A DNA stretch of 64,000 bases from Phallusia mammillata. Lineage: Eukaryota; Chordata; Ascidiacea; Phlebobranchia; Ascidiidae. The DNA lies in the NCBI GenBank assembly GCA_003260075.1, contig QLIY01000622.1, positions 29,110-93,109 on the forward strand. Direction: 5' to 3'. The translations under genes were made by a program, and so were the position numbers. A model generated the notes under the pieces. The model was not told where the DNA came from and did no database searches. It saw nothing but the letters and a program-made list of their open reading frames with translations. Below are positions 54,101-63,474 of the stretch, piece by piece (position 1 is the first letter of the stretch; the number at the start of each line of letters is the position of its first letter).

Positions 54101-57100
54101 TTACATTCAGTTGTTAATTTGAAACGATATAATTTTGTTATCGGTTTAACGGTTTGTTTTTATTTTATACAAACGGGACAAATTCTTTAATTGCACCGTT
54201 TTTTTGTGAAGAAATATTTTGTTTATATTTGTAATTTCCTAATGATGAAAATTTTTTGGCTGCTTATGTGTTTATATCTTTTGTAAATCAGGTATTTTTC
54301 CTAAATTTTCATTTGAGACGTATGCGCGTAACATTAGAAACAACATTTTTCACGATTGTTAAAACACATTAAAAATGCGTTGTTGCAAAAATTCGAAATT
54401 TACAATTAGAAAAAGTTTGAATTCTCAAGATACATTACGTCCATGCTGCTATATCATGCATCGCCTTTATTACAAACAGCGTTTTTTGCAACCATTTGCT
54501 CTGCGCAGGTATTTATTATCAAAACTGACTTTTAAGGCCATAGTAACACTTATAACCTCATCTGGGGGCTTTGGCGACCGTCTCATACACGTATCTATTG
54601 CTTTCTTATGTTTTTCCCACCCCTGAAGGACATTTTGCGAAATTTGGCCAAACGCAGCGACTCACCACTAGATGTCGCCCCAAGCACGCATGAGCGGGTT
54701 TCGCCTAACAGTTTTCCAATGAAGGTAGTAGCCCTGACTTGTTGTGTCATGCAAATCATAAGGTGTGACTTTAATTTTGCATGCTGCATGGCCTGCTACT
54801 ACTGCCAATGGTGCTTTTCTGTGAATTCATTTTATATATTGTTGTTTTGAATTGCACTTCAGTTATGTTTTTTTTTTCTATCTGAGTAAGGTTACATAGG
54901 TTTTTGGCTGCAGCTCAAGTGCTGTTGGCAAATACTTTCAAATTTTGTATGTTATTTTCAAATGTTTTGTCACACACAGTTATTTTTAGAAAAGTATCAC
55001 ACACAAAATCGTTACAGATATTCAATGTTTTGTCCCAATGTCATCATTTTCCACATTGTCGTGCAGGTTTTGTGCACGAAACTTGTCAAGTTGCTAACCA
55101 AACTACATTACATTCCATGTGTTGCAATTCGTATTTCCTTTATTTTCATTATCTTCAAAACGCACTGTGAGGAGTTTAAACCGGTCACATTACGTTTACA
55201 TTGTCAAGATGCACAATCGTCAAAAACTCATATTTGAACAAAATGTTATGAGATGTAACTCATTCTTTCAAACCCTAATTTCTATGTGCTAGTTCATGTT
55301 CACAAATTCATATCCGATTATCATAGGCATTTTAAACTTTATGTCAATTTTCACTTTTGTGTTTTCTAATTTCGTGAGCGTTTATGTCGTAAAACCTTAT
55401 CTGTTGCCAAGGTAACGTCGGTTGGTTCGTCATATCAATCCTTCGACCGAAGTGTCAAGGTCAAGTCCAAGGAAGATGAACAAGGTGAAGGTAAATGATT
55501 GGAAATTTTTCATGTGGGTTCGAATCCACCACAGCCGAATTATTCATTACTAGGTCTATTATGACGTTCTCATGAGCATATTGTGGTTCTACATTTTTTA
55601 CAAAAAGTTTGGCGTGCAGTGGCAAAAAATACCTTGTTTGTCGTTCATATAGTTTTCAACAAGTTATTGGCGTTTAATCGTGGTTTAATTACGAGTTTAT
55701 GAACTTGAAATACACACATATTCAGCAGCCACAAGTAATGGAAATTGTATGTGATATATATTTGCATTGCCATTTATTTTTCCAAAAATATCTTATTTGT
55801 ACATTCACTGTGTTTAATACTAATTTCCTTATTTGAACAGATCCTCAGGAGGCGGTTACTATATCAACCGCTGCTGAAGACGGTAGCCTAGCAACGGCGA
55901 AAGAGATCAAAAATGGCGAAGCGGATCATACTGATCTGCCTCAGATAGATCCAAGCACCATGAACATCACTGAGGACGGTTAGTTAAAGTAACGCAAAAT
56001 AGTTTGTTAATAATATTAACCGCTGCGCCGTGAGAGATTCATCATTGAGCCCCTTAATGTTTGTTGTTACAAAGTGAAACTTTCTCCGCATGTTTAGTGT
56101 TTGATGACAAAATACGAGTATGCGTAAAACATGCTAAACCTCGATATAATCTATATTTGTTACCCAAAGTTGGATTTATCACCTTAAAGTTTTAAATTAA
56201 TTTCTTTGATTAATTTTTGGAAAAACACAGTGGTAGAATGTTTAGTGAAGGTAAGAAAAAAAAAGTTTGGATCTAAACACAATTAACATGTTTTCGAAGT
56301 ATTGACAGATCAAGTAACTGAAACATACAGTATTTCATAATAAGCCCTGTTTGTACATTTAGCAAGCCCAACCCAATGACTTTAATGTGCAAAGTTAATA
56401 TAATACAGTTTAGTGTTGGTGTAATGGTAAGTTGTTTTATGAAAGCCGTTGTAAAAAACCTAAAAGTTGTTCGTTATGGTTAAAGAGTATAAACCACTAT
56501 AGGGGGGGGGGGACCTTACTAGGCACCCATGGGCAGGAGTTACTGGTCGAAGGTCTGTTACCAAACGCGTTTTTCTATCTACATACAATTAGCTTCCAAA
56601 ACAACTGCCGGGGGGGGGGAACAGTTTAGTGTTGGTGTAAAGGTAAGTTGTTTAAGGAAAGCCGTTGTTAAAAACCTAAAAGTTGTTCGTTATGGTTAAA
56701 GAGTATAAACCACTATATTAATTGATTCCTGTATCACAGAAGCTGATGTTTCTGCTCGTCTGGAGCGATCTATGGACCAACTTGCACCTCTACTTCGTGA
56801 TATTTTCCTCGATTTCTCATCATTCCTGAGCAAGGGGGGGGGGCTGCTCTGGTTTGCGGCTTATAGGAAAATATAATAGGAAGTATGCTTATACAAAAAA
56901 ATGTGAAATAAAAACTTTTGGTTAAGTCATTCTTAAACCACTCCATTTGCTTTTAATTTTTGCATGTGCACCTGAAAAGGATTTTTTAACCACTTTTGTG
57001 GTAAAAAGAATTAACAGCATATGTTTTTTAATATCACTGAAAGGTTTTGCAATGCCATGTTTTAAATAAAACAAATATCTGCATTTTCATGGCAGACGAA

Positions 57101-60100
57101 ATACAGATTTCAAACCAATCTAAGGTCAATGTATAAATGCCAATTTCTCCTTTAGGTTTGGTTTGTATGAAGGGGGGGGGGGTTGCTCTGGTTTGCGGCT
57201 TAAATAAAATATAATAGGAAGTATGCTTATACAAAAAAATGTGAAACAAAAACGTTTGGTTAAGTCATTTTAAACCACTCCATTTGCTTTTAATTTTGGC
57301 ATGTGATATCTGAAGAGGATTTTTTAACCCCTTTTGTGATATAAAGAATTAAAAGCATATGTTTTTTGCTTATTACTGAAACGTTTTGCATTGTCATATT
57401 TTAACTAAACCAAATATCTGCATTATTATGGCAGACGAAATCTTGTTCAAACCAATCTAAAGTCAATGTATAAATGCCAATTTCTCCTTTAGGTTTGGTT
57501 TGTATGAAGTCGTATTCATCTGTGGTGGAACTGGTGATGCTTCTCTGCTCCCAGGAATGGCAAAACTCGATTCAAAAACACGCTGGGCTCGCTTTCATTG
57601 AGCTTATCAACGAAGGAAGGTAAAAATACAAAAAAAAACATCTTACTTTTGTGCAGCAAATATTACTATTGTACAGTTGTTTTGGGATTTGCTATCCATG
57701 TTTTATTTCTGTGGACCGTAGACAGTACATTCGTCTTGTAATTTTGAAACATTTATTGTGGTAAAATGTTGATACCTTGTGTGTCCATAACAGTATGCAC
57801 TTTTTAGATTGCTGTGTCATGCTATGAAAGATCATGTGGTGAGGGTGGCGAACGAGGCGGATTTTATTCTTAGCAAACAAAGAGCGGAGGATGTGAAAAG
57901 ACATGCACAGTTTGAGGTAAATACATTGATGTTGTGACAAAGTTTTTACGCATTTTTAACGTTTTTAATATTATTGTTTCATACTGACTATATAGTGTTA
58001 TGTATGACGCCGCGGCAGAATCACATAGAATCGTTTTGACAATGTTACCAGTTATATGCATTGTATTATATATATATGTATAACTCATTAAGACCTATAT
58101 ATTGCTGCAACCTTTTGGTCCCCATACCTTTTTCGAGTTTATCTCACAAAAACTATCATATTTCGATAAGTGTGCATAGCCTTTGCAAAGTTATTTTATT
58201 GCCTTTTTCAAATAGGCAATGGCAATGTTTATTATAAGCAGATGATTAATAAACATAATTGTAGAACGCACATACAATAGTTGACATATAAACACCAAGT
58301 CAACTACCACTAGACACTAACTGCAACTGACCAGACTGATCGCAAGGTCATGTAAGTTGCCACTTGTCACATGGCAAAATCAGTCATGCCTCAAGACCAG
58401 TCGAGCATAAATAAAACAACAGCTATTAAATTTAGCTGGAGACAAATTTAAATTTAACAGCCTTAAGGTGCGTTTACACTACACGCGACGCGACGCAACG
58501 CGGCACGCCGCGCAAGCGATCAACTGTTTACACTATCGGTAACAATTTCGCGTGACTTGCATATTTTTTGCTTATTAATTGTTTATTGTGGTGTCGCACA
58601 AGCGCGTTGTCATTAGAAACCAGTTATAACTCTTTTTACTGACACAAAAAGAGACAAACACAGATTTTTATCATGGTTGGTACAAAAAAAAGTAGAAACG
58701 TAGCCTTGTTATTGATAGCCAGGAGAATGGCTCTANATTTTGGGGTCGGCAAGCTTTTTGAATTTCACGGGCCAATTTACTTATTTATGTCAAAATGATA
58801 ACGACTTTGAATGCCAAGAGGTTTGTCCCAGCTGATTTGAAGATCACCGGAAGGCAGACAGATTTGATTTTTCACGACAACACATCATAACAAACTGTAA
58901 ACAAGCAATTTAAGTGTTGAAATCAAGCCATAAAAAGCACTGTCCCAGGGAGTGCCGACACCTGCTTTTACTGCTTTTCCGTTGTGATAAATTTAAAACG
59001 CAAAAATGATTGGATAGAAATGAATCATAAACAATATTTTTTGCAGTCGTCATCTGCTGTGTTTCTTGCCCAACAACGCGATGAAGAGCGACAATGTGAT
59101 TCTCTCATCACTGCAGCGAAACATCGTGATCACGCTACTGCTTTGGGACTCAAGAATCGAATCACCAACATTCTTACCAACAAGCTTGGGGCATGGGGCT
59201 CCAACTTTAACAGGTGTTGTATTTTGTATGTAAGCTATTGCTGCCAGGCATAATATCAAGTTTTTAGAGCTCTTCTGGCAAGTATTTTTATTCCGACGTT
59301 TCGATGTCGTATACAGGTCGCCTTTAAGGTTGTATTTTGTAGTTTAAATGTTACATATTAGCCAAGGTAATATCCAAGTACAGTAAAAGGTACCGAGCAT
59401 CGTTCTTTTTTATGCTTGGTTCTCGGTCAAAATATGAACATTGGAAAATGCTAAACTAAAAACTAATGTATGAATGATTTATCAAACATTTTCTTGGGGG
59501 GGGGGCGCAGGTGGTGGTACAAGAATTCAAACTCAGCACGAATATGGGTCATGTTGACCTTGAGGGGAAAGAAACAAAAATTTAGCCCTTTGTTAAGTAT
59601 CTCTGCCTCGGTGGTCGTCAACATTCGGTTAGACAGATTGTGAATGACAAAAGGTTCAGGACGTTGAGTGTCTAAGCCCAGGGAGCGCAGCTTGTGGTCG
59701 TGTCTGGATCGTAATTTAGCCACGTTGATGTCCTTTTGCTTTTCAAGAAAACATTTTTTCTTCTTGTAATAAACTAGTTTTGTCATACAAATTTGTGTAA
59801 AACATACCGCTAACAATCCGTTCTGCCATACAAATGTGTGTCAAATCATAATATGTCAAGAATGCTTGGCCCATCAGAAATCAATTTTCATCCAAATTCG
59901 CAAAACTAACAGCAAACGAATGGGCTTTAGTATGTTGCTTAAGTTCTATATACTAAAATGGCTGCTGTAGCAAACATTGCGATCTTTGTAACGTTAGAAT
60001 TTGTTATTTGTGACTTTTTAGTTGTTCACGGGAATACTGGCGTCTTGACCCGTGGGAAGACGACACTAGGAGGCGCAGGAGATTCGTGAGAAACCCATAC

Positions 60101-61477
60101 GGAAGTTCCCACCCGGAAGCTACGTTGATGACCGAGAAGATGCTCAGTAAGTTGAAAAGTGTACATAACTTTCCCACAGCATCTGACTAATTCAGACATG
60201 TTTTCTGCACTTGTGATAATTTCAAAACTTTTTTCACACATAAGCTAATGTCGTATGCGGGCATATTGTTGATAAATATTTGACTACATTAAATTACCTG
60301 GGACCGAGATTTGAATGTTTTTAGGTTGTTGCCCATTTTTAGGTTATTGCATATAAATCACAGTAGTGCTTTGAACTCAAGAATTGTGTCTTTTCGCCAG
60401 GAGGGGTATTTAAACAATAGAGATTACCATTTTTGGAATTATTTAATAGCAATTTGTTGAAACTATGTTAAGCAACATACGTCAAACCTTATGCTTGGTA
60501 TAGTTTCATTTCGTTGGTTGCGTATGTACAACAATATGGAAACAGCAAATTTCTGTTGGGACTCTTAGATTTTTTGTTTGATTCAATATTTTTTGTTTCT
60601 CAGATGCAGTGTTGGATGCATCGGAGCCAGGATCAATGCCACGTTCCCCATCAAACTTTAATCCCCAGGGAGCGGATCAGGCTCCTCCCGTGGAAGAAGA
60701 GATCATGCCTCTTGATGATGTGGATCAAGAAGACTTACAAGGTGGCTTAATATTACCCTCGCCTCCTTAACATGGATTGAAATACGTTTCCCACCATAAC
60801 TAGAAATCTTTTATTCGAAAAGTTTGAAGAAAGCACTTCAGAACACGCAAACTTTTATTTTTCATTTTAGACAGTGATTTATAGAAGTCCAGTTATCAGA
60901 TGTAGAACAGCTTATGCCTAAATTGGGCCGATTTTGTTTTACCTGAGGGTTTGAATGCCGAAGCCACTGCTTAAACTTGTTATTACCATGCATTATATAT
61001 GGGGTCTTTGTGTCAATAATATTTTATATGTTAGTTCAAACTAAAAGGAATTAAAAAATTGTCAACGTTCGTTTTTCAAAGCTGTCATTCTGTGTGATCC
61101 TGTTAGGGGGGGGGGCACCATGCATTGTATATGGGGTCTTTGTGCCAACAATATTTTATATGTTAGCTCAAACTAAAAGGAATTAGAACATTGTCAACGT
61201 TCGTTTTTCAAAGCTGTCATTCTGTGTGATCCTGTTACACTAGAAACTTGCATTTCTAAAGTTATTTCTCTGAAGCAGGCGGCAACAATTGCCATTGGTT
61301 TTGAATGAAAAACATTTAATACAAGAACAAACTTTTACAGGACCAGTAGCGTTCACCACCGAAGCGGACCTAATTGCCCCGGGAGTCTGTCTGCACGGTA
61401 ATTTGTCTATTACACCGGATGAATTCTTCTTCGAAGTGATCGAACACCACCAATCATTCACCAAGGCTGACCCCAAA
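23736..61477 (+). CDS. NBEA: Neurobeachin (BEACH-family AKAP), 36 exons, 3' end outside the window
   Basis: Exons: 23736-24107, 24919-25023, 25374-25500, 25887-25987, 26977-27194, 28217-28343, 29725-29844, 30455-30601, 31302-31526, 32820-32950, 33741-33871, 34295-34425, 39778-39946, 40328-40470, 41627-41817, 42347-42537, 43047-43366, 44044-44161, 44595-45781, 46743-46903, 47353-47503, 47843-48023, 48808-48938, 49750-49920, 50588-50750, 51107-51214, 53998-54053, 55412-55490, 55841-55978, 56740-56834 (continued by displaced 56513-56552), 57493-57619, 57808-57916, 59047-59213, 60022-60146, 60604-60741, 61341-61477. All phases agree; about 2,177 residues. Vertebrate neurobeachin phrases recur in order ([81 protein letters not shown] equivalent). 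The family are large membrane-trafficking scaffolds that bind PKA. The start ATG has a good context (gaaATGG) and follows in-frame non-ATG codons. LRBA, the vertebrate paralogue, cannot be excluded if the lineage has both. Confidence 0.95.
26185..26649. mobile_element. hAT-type non-autonomous element, GGTTCGG-rich
   Basis: Ends CAGGGAGTCAAACC and, in reverse complement, CAGCGAGTCGAATCC. The 8-bp duplication gttctaat is at 26177-26184 and 26650-26657. Both ends are packed with ttcgggttcgg repeats. It lies in NBEA intron 4. Confidence 0.88.
26977..30601 (+). CDS. NBEA: NBEA exons 5-8: concanavalin A-like module
   Basis: Residues about 236-439. The [15 protein letters not shown] strand, [39 protein letters not shown] and [20 protein letters not shown] segments match the laminin-G/ConA-like domain of the neurobeachin family, with armadillo-type helices before and after it. 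All four exon joins preserve frame (phases 2, 0, 0, 0). Confidence 0.92.
29934..30381. mobile_element. hAT-type non-autonomous element
   Basis: Left end CAGTGCTTTTCAACC, right end the reverse complement of CAGTGCTTGTCAACC. Exact 8-bp duplication ctataaaa at 29926-29933 and 30382-30389. The phrase gggtgtac is repeated inside both ends. It lies in NBEA intron 7. Confidence 0.93.
31302..44161 (+). CDS. NBEA: NBEA exons 9-18: armadillo-type helical region
   Basis: Residues about 440-1023. This covers the DUF4704-type segment of the family, with phrases such as [61 protein letters not shown] and [14 protein letters not shown]. Exon 9 to exon 18 read without a break. Intron 12 (34426-39777) hosts an antisense gene. 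Confidence 0.92.
31712..32104. mobile_element. hAT-type element, TAGGGATAGGCC family
   Basis: Left end TAGGGATAGGCCA, right end the reverse complement of TAGGGATGGGCCAAAA. Exact 8-bp duplication cttacaac at 31704-31711 and 32105-32112. The interior has ggtgctcgg repeats. A second diverged copy is at 33279-33637. It lies in NBEA intron 9. Confidence 0.92.
33279..33637. mobile_element. Second copy of the TAGGGATAGGCC hAT-type element
   Basis: Collinear with 31712-32104 (agccagaactcaagtactcg, gaccaaacagagcatttgca, GGCCCATCCCTA end). It is more decayed at the left tip, and no clean target-site duplication remains. It lies in NBEA intron 10. Confidence 0.8.
34608..35036. mobile_element. hAT-type element, TAGTGATGGGACG family
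   Basis: Ends TAGTGATGGGACG and CGTCCCATCACTA are exact inverted repeats. The 8-bp duplication tataccag is at 34600-34607 and 35037-35044. The interior near both ends repeats gataccgagtacgagtac. It lies in NBEA intron 12, upstream of the nested gene's 3' end. Confidence 0.93.
35308..35313 (-). promoter_or_regulatory. Poly(A) signal of the nested vWA gene
   Basis: AATAAA on the minus strand about 70 nt beyond the stop codon at 35382, a plausible distance for a short 3' UTR. Confidence 0.55.
35382..39098 (-). CDS. Secreted vWA-EGF-vWA (matrilin-like) protein nested in NBEA intron 12, 11 exons
   Basis: Exons 39056-39098, 38649-38761, 38305-38402, 38150-38235, 37770-37879, 37457-37524, 37268-37359, 36700-36876, 36357-36484, 36157-36302 and 35382-35697 sum to 1,377 nt, 458 residues, all in phase. 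Residues 1-14 ([14 protein letters not shown]) form a signal peptide. vWA 1 starts at [15 protein letters not shown] and ends near [12 protein letters not shown] calcium-binding-type EGF follows (DLDEC, then six Cys ending GNGTNC). vWA 2 starts at [14 protein letters not shown]. This order is that of matrilins, without a C-terminal coiled coil. Both MIDAS DxSxS motifs are altered (DGKLP; GMSRS), so metal-dependent ligand binding is doubtful. Exon 9 uses a GC donor (AAAG|GCAAGT). An extracellular-matrix role is inferred from architecture only. Confidence 0.85.
40735..41403. mobile_element. hAT-type element with BED-finger remnant
   Basis: Left end CAGGGGTGGCCAAACTGCGG, right end the reverse complement of CAGGGTGGCCAGACC. 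Exact 8-bp duplication ctatagcc at 40727-40734 and 41404-41411. The plus-strand frame at 41134-41280 encodes a zinc-finger fragment. It lies in NBEA intron 14. Confidence 0.94.
41134..41280 (+). pseudogene. hAT transposase remnant (BED-type zinc finger only)
   Basis: 48 codons, ATG to TAA. CLICQ, then [12 protein letters not shown] about 12 residues later, gives the C-x2-C ... H-x(4)-H pattern and the LKRHYE-KH phrase typical of ZBED/hAT transposases. The catalytic RNase H-like domain is absent, so the element cannot move on its own. Confidence 0.8.
44201..44492. mobile_element. hAT-type element, degraded
   Basis: Left end CAGGGGTCGATAACC, right end the reverse complement of CAGAGGTTTGCAACC. 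The flanks cctttaag (44193-44200) and ccttatag (44493-44500) match at six of eight bases. It lies in NBEA intron 18. Confidence 0.75.
44595..45781 (+). CDS. NBEA: NBEA exon 19: 395-codon acidic linker
   Basis: Residues about 1024-1418. Glu and Asp dominate, with Ser, Thr, Lys and Gln; no hydrophobic core. It replaces the long variable linker of vertebrate NBEA, the region where the PKA regulatory-subunit-binding helix lies. No convincing amphipathic helix is visible here. The donor GTAAGT at 45782 lies within a frame that stays open for another 42 codons, so use of the donor is inferred from the phase match to exon 20. Confidence 0.88.
46184..46629. mobile_element. hAT-type non-autonomous element
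   Basis: Ends CAGGGCTTCTCAAACT and, in reverse complement, CAGGGCTACTCAAACT. Flanks atctaaaa (46176-46183) and atttaaaa (46630-46637) match at seven of eight. A partial inverted copy is at 9465-9840. It lies in NBEA intron 19. Confidence 0.92.
46743..51214 (+). CDS. NBEA: NBEA exons 20-26: conserved central region
   Basis: Contains the most conserved middle block of the family: [88 protein letters not shown] and [11 protein letters not shown]. Exon 25 ends at a GC donor (ACAG|GCACGT, 50750/50751). The nearby GT alternative at 50755 would bring a stop in exon 26. Near-identical duplications around C10-11 runs lie in introns 22, 23 and 24, but none disrupts an exon. Confidence 0.92.
48046..48355. 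repeat. Near-identical direct duplication around a C11 run
   Basis: Copies 48046-48194 and 48206-48355, starting gcctgactcatataaagact, flank C11 at 48195-48205. Differences are SNP-like (ctcggg versus ctctgg) plus a 2-base indel in a tRNA T-arm-like phrase. It begins 22 bp after the donor of NBEA exon 22. Confidence 0.9.
49373..49560. repeat. Near-identical direct duplication around a C10 run
   Basis: Copies 49373-49461 and 49472-49560 (taataaaaaagtacaatacc starts) differ at about one base (ataaatg versus ataactg). C10 is at 49462-49471. It lies in NBEA intron 23. Confidence 0.9.
50124..50447. repeat. Near-identical direct duplication around a C10 run
   Basis: Copies 50124-50280 and 50291-50447 (aatttattggggatccttga starts) differ at about six positions. 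C10 is at 50281-50290. It lies in NBEA intron 24. Confidence 0.9.
51780..52520. repeat. Diverged tandem repeat, period about 110-130 bp, about 7 units
   Basis: The phrase cccctaaaatgggtgaa recurs near 51794, 51903, 52030, 52138, 52253, 52372 and 52487. Each is followed by aaacaatgtc-gaatt, then atgaaatttggacagtttgt and a tgtttcaccctg-type segment. Units are clearly diverged, so this is an old array in NBEA intron 26. Confidence 0.85.
53022..53573. mobile_element. hAT-type non-autonomous element
   Basis: Ends CAGTGGTTCTTAACC and its exact reverse complement. Flanks tactaaag (53014-53021) and cactaaag (53574-53581) match at seven of eight. It contains an internal 50-bp tandem duplication (53249-53348) with an ambiguous base n at 53295. 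It lies in NBEA intron 26. Confidence 0.92.
53595..53963. repeat. Near-identical direct duplication around a G10 run
   Basis: Copies 53595-53780 and 53791-53963 (tagcatctggtacggaaaat starts, gttactggttggt ends). The right copy lacks about 16 bp (tgctgcttttcttgaa region) and has a 3-base insertion. G10 is at 53781-53790. It ends 34 bp before NBEA exon 27. Confidence 0.9.
56404..57512 (+). repeat. NBEA: Scrambled block with four G10-11 junctions disrupting NBEA exon 30
   Basis: Order seen: copy A (56404-56501), G11, segment X (56513-56609), G10, copy A' (56621-56718) leading into exon 30 5' part (56740-56834), G10, copy B (56844-57171), G11, copy B' (57183-57510) leading into exon 31. Segment X encodes [14 protein letters not shown] plus a donor (GAAG|GTCTG), which in every neurobeachin must directly follow the FLSK end of exon 30. 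Joining 56834 to 56513 restores the phase into exon 31 exactly. Confidence 0.92.
56740..60146 (+). CDS. NBEA: NBEA exons 30-34: DUF1088 region
   Basis: Exons 56740-56834 (+56513-56552 displaced), 57493-57619, 57808-57916, 59047-59213 and 60022-60146. Phrases [93 protein letters not shown] and [19 protein letters not shown] follow the family's DUF1088 block closely. The exon 33 start ([10 protein letters not shown]) is a diverged patch. Confidence 0.92.
58733..58964. mobile_element. Probable hAT-like element, one end clear
   Basis: The right end is the reverse complement of CAGGTGTCGGCACTCCC. The left part has GGGGTCGGCAAGCTTTTTGA and CACGGGCC, as in other hAT ends. No target-site duplication found. 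An ambiguous base n is at 58736. It lies in NBEA intron 32. Confidence 0.5.
59496..59505. repeat. G10 run without flanking duplication
   Basis: Ten G in NBEA intron 33. No obvious similarity between the left and right flanks, unlike most other runs of this length here. Confidence 0.7.
60984..61237. repeat. Near-identical direct duplication around a G10 run
   Basis: Copies 60984-61105 and 61116-61237 (accatgcatt starts, gtgtgatcctgtta ends) with about six differences. G10 is at 61106-61115. It lies in NBEA intron 35. Confidence 0.9.
61341..61477 (+). CDS. NBEA: NBEA exon 36: start of the PH-BEACH module
   Basis: [20 protein letters not shown], then [20 protein letters not shown], corresponds to the first strands of the PH-like domain preceding BEACH. 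Ends phase 0 at GTACGT. The next expected exon (VLAYTEGLHGKW-type) was looked for in 61478-64000 and not found. Confidence 0.9.
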
Positions 61478-62210
61478 GTACGTTCAGCAGTTTTGTTTTA
61501 TATTTCAAGGCATAGATTTTGTGTGTGATTTTTGGTTTTACCATTTTCTTAACTTTTAAAAATTCGTCCAGTTTGAAGGTGATTGGAATTTGTTAAAGAT
61601 TTGCGATGTGGAAAGGTTGTTGCCTTTTTCCATCTGCATTGTTTTTTAACGAAGTTTTCTTTTAATATTAATTTATGGCCTTTTTCTTGTAATGCAAACA
61701 AAACACCCGCACAATGACTGTCATAACTGCCAGTGCTTTTGCACCCATAGGAGCAGGTCTCAAATTTTCTTATCAATAATCATCTGATTTTTGACGTAAC
61801 AATACATAACTGTTTTTCCCAAGTTTCATTTTTTAAATCACCTAAGTCTAAACTCAAAATTACTGGACATACGACGTTTTTTGCACATAACGCTTTAACT
61901 TAAGACGTCAAGGCCAAACCTACGACATATTTATTATCAATGTTTTATAACCAATGGTTCAACAACGGCGAAAATTCCTATCCTACCGACTCTTCCAAGA
62001 AAAACTGTTGTGGCATTAACGGGGGGGGGGTTTGGCCCTCGTGATTTTCATCGCCCGAAGTGAGGCCCATCGGGTCTTGTTACTTTAAATCCTCCGGGAC
62101 TTACATAGTGTGACATATGTCTAACGTGTGAAAACCGTTTCGCATCTGATCTGCATGTCAGTTTGAAGATCCTTAACGGCCGTAATTCAATTGCCCAGCT
62201 CTCTAATCCA

Positions 62211-62445
62211 GATTATGATTATTTAATCCAGGGAGCTTATCGATTTTCACGCTTCGTCGCGTCCACTGTGACCACATTTGAGGTTACCTGGGGTCATTTA
62301 ATTTCGCGCTTGTCCGGTCGCCGGGGGGGGGGTGATTATGATTATTTAATCCAGGGGGCTTATCGATTTTCACGCTTCGTTGCGTCCACTGTGACGACGT
62401 TTGAGGTTACCCGGGGTCATTTAATTTCGCGCTTGTCCGGTCGCC
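62211..62445. repeat. Near-identical direct duplication around a G10 run
   Basis: Copies 62211-62322 and 62334-62445 (gattatgattatttaatcca starts, cttgtccggtcgcc ends) with about five differences. G10 is at 62323-62332. Confidence 0.9.
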
Positions 62446-62707
62446 AATATCATGCAGCGAGCATGCGTTAATTGAATTGTCATTTGTGATTTTTCTTGCA
62501 CAGCTTTATTACTCTTAGGTAAGTTTTGAACAATCTTCATGCTGTCCACCGTATAAGTGACTAAATTATGTTTGACCAAAACTATAGGAATTTACACTTC
62601 TAATTTATCAGTTCCTTAATCGAACCAGTTGATTACTATACACCGATTTTCAAACCGACTTTGTGCATTCAATCATGCCAAAGCAGTGTGAAAAACACAC
62701 CACTGAT

Positions 62708-63173
62708 CAGTTACCAAAGTTGTATTCGGAAAGTACAGCAACTATGCGAAAATGGCGTAAAATATCATGCAACAAAAAAACCTTGTTTCGAGCCAAATGT
62801 TGTCCAAACGATCTATGCCCTTCACTCTCCATAAACACGATAATGTGTCATTGGTTTTCCTCTCGACTCTTTTTAACCAGTCCAATTTAACGTTTGATTT
62901 TTGGATAACAACACTTGTCGATTTATTGCGAATTTTATTGGTGAGATATAAAAGTGGATGGTGACTGTTTCTGTGGTAATCCTGTTTACATTTTTGTAAA
63001 GCGCCAGGGGGGGGGGTTTACCAAAGTTGACTTCGGTACATAAACAACAAAAAACTTGTTTCGAGCCAAATGTTGTCCAATCGATCTATGCCCTTCACTA
63101 TCCATAAACACGATAACGTAAGTGGGTGGTGACTGTTTCTGTGGTAATCCTGTTTACATTTTTGTAAAGCGCC
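62708..63173. repeat. Direct duplication with indels around a G10 run
   Basis: The left copy (62708-63006) and right copy (63017-63173) share ttgtttcgagccaaatgttg, ccttcact-tccataaacacg and gtggtgactgtttctgtggt. The right copy lacks about 140 bp. G10 is at 63007-63016. Confidence 0.82.
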
Positions 63174-63234
63174 ATTTTTGCATTTTTTGCAAAGGTGTTT
63201 ATGTGATGAATGGGTTTTAGTGTGATGTGACGCA

Positions 63235-63474
63235 AGCTTCTTGACATGCTGATACATTTGCCATGGTGTGAGTTGAAATCTCACCTTCTAACTATACTAA
63301 AACAGTGCATTTTTAATCTGAAACATTGCAACCAACTGCTAAGCTCTGAGGGGGGGGGGCAGCTTCTTGACATGCTGATACATTGGCCACGATGTGAGTT
63401 GAATCTCACCTTCCAACTATACTAGGACAGTGCATTTTTAATCTGAAACATTGCAACCAACTGCTAAGCTCTGA
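63235..63474. repeat. Near-identical direct duplication around a G10 run
   Basis: Copies 63235-63349 and 63361-63474 (agcttcttgacatgctgata starts, ctgctaagctctga ends). G10 is at 63350-63359. Confidence 0.9.

Noticed and set aside
56410-56440. tRNA A-box-like phrase TGGTGTAATGG
   Set aside because: No B box or cloverleaf follows within a usable distance.
62163-62471. 102-codon open frame crossing a G10 run
   Set aside because: It is a duplicated noncoding stretch joined by the homopolymer; it only looks like a two-repeat protein.
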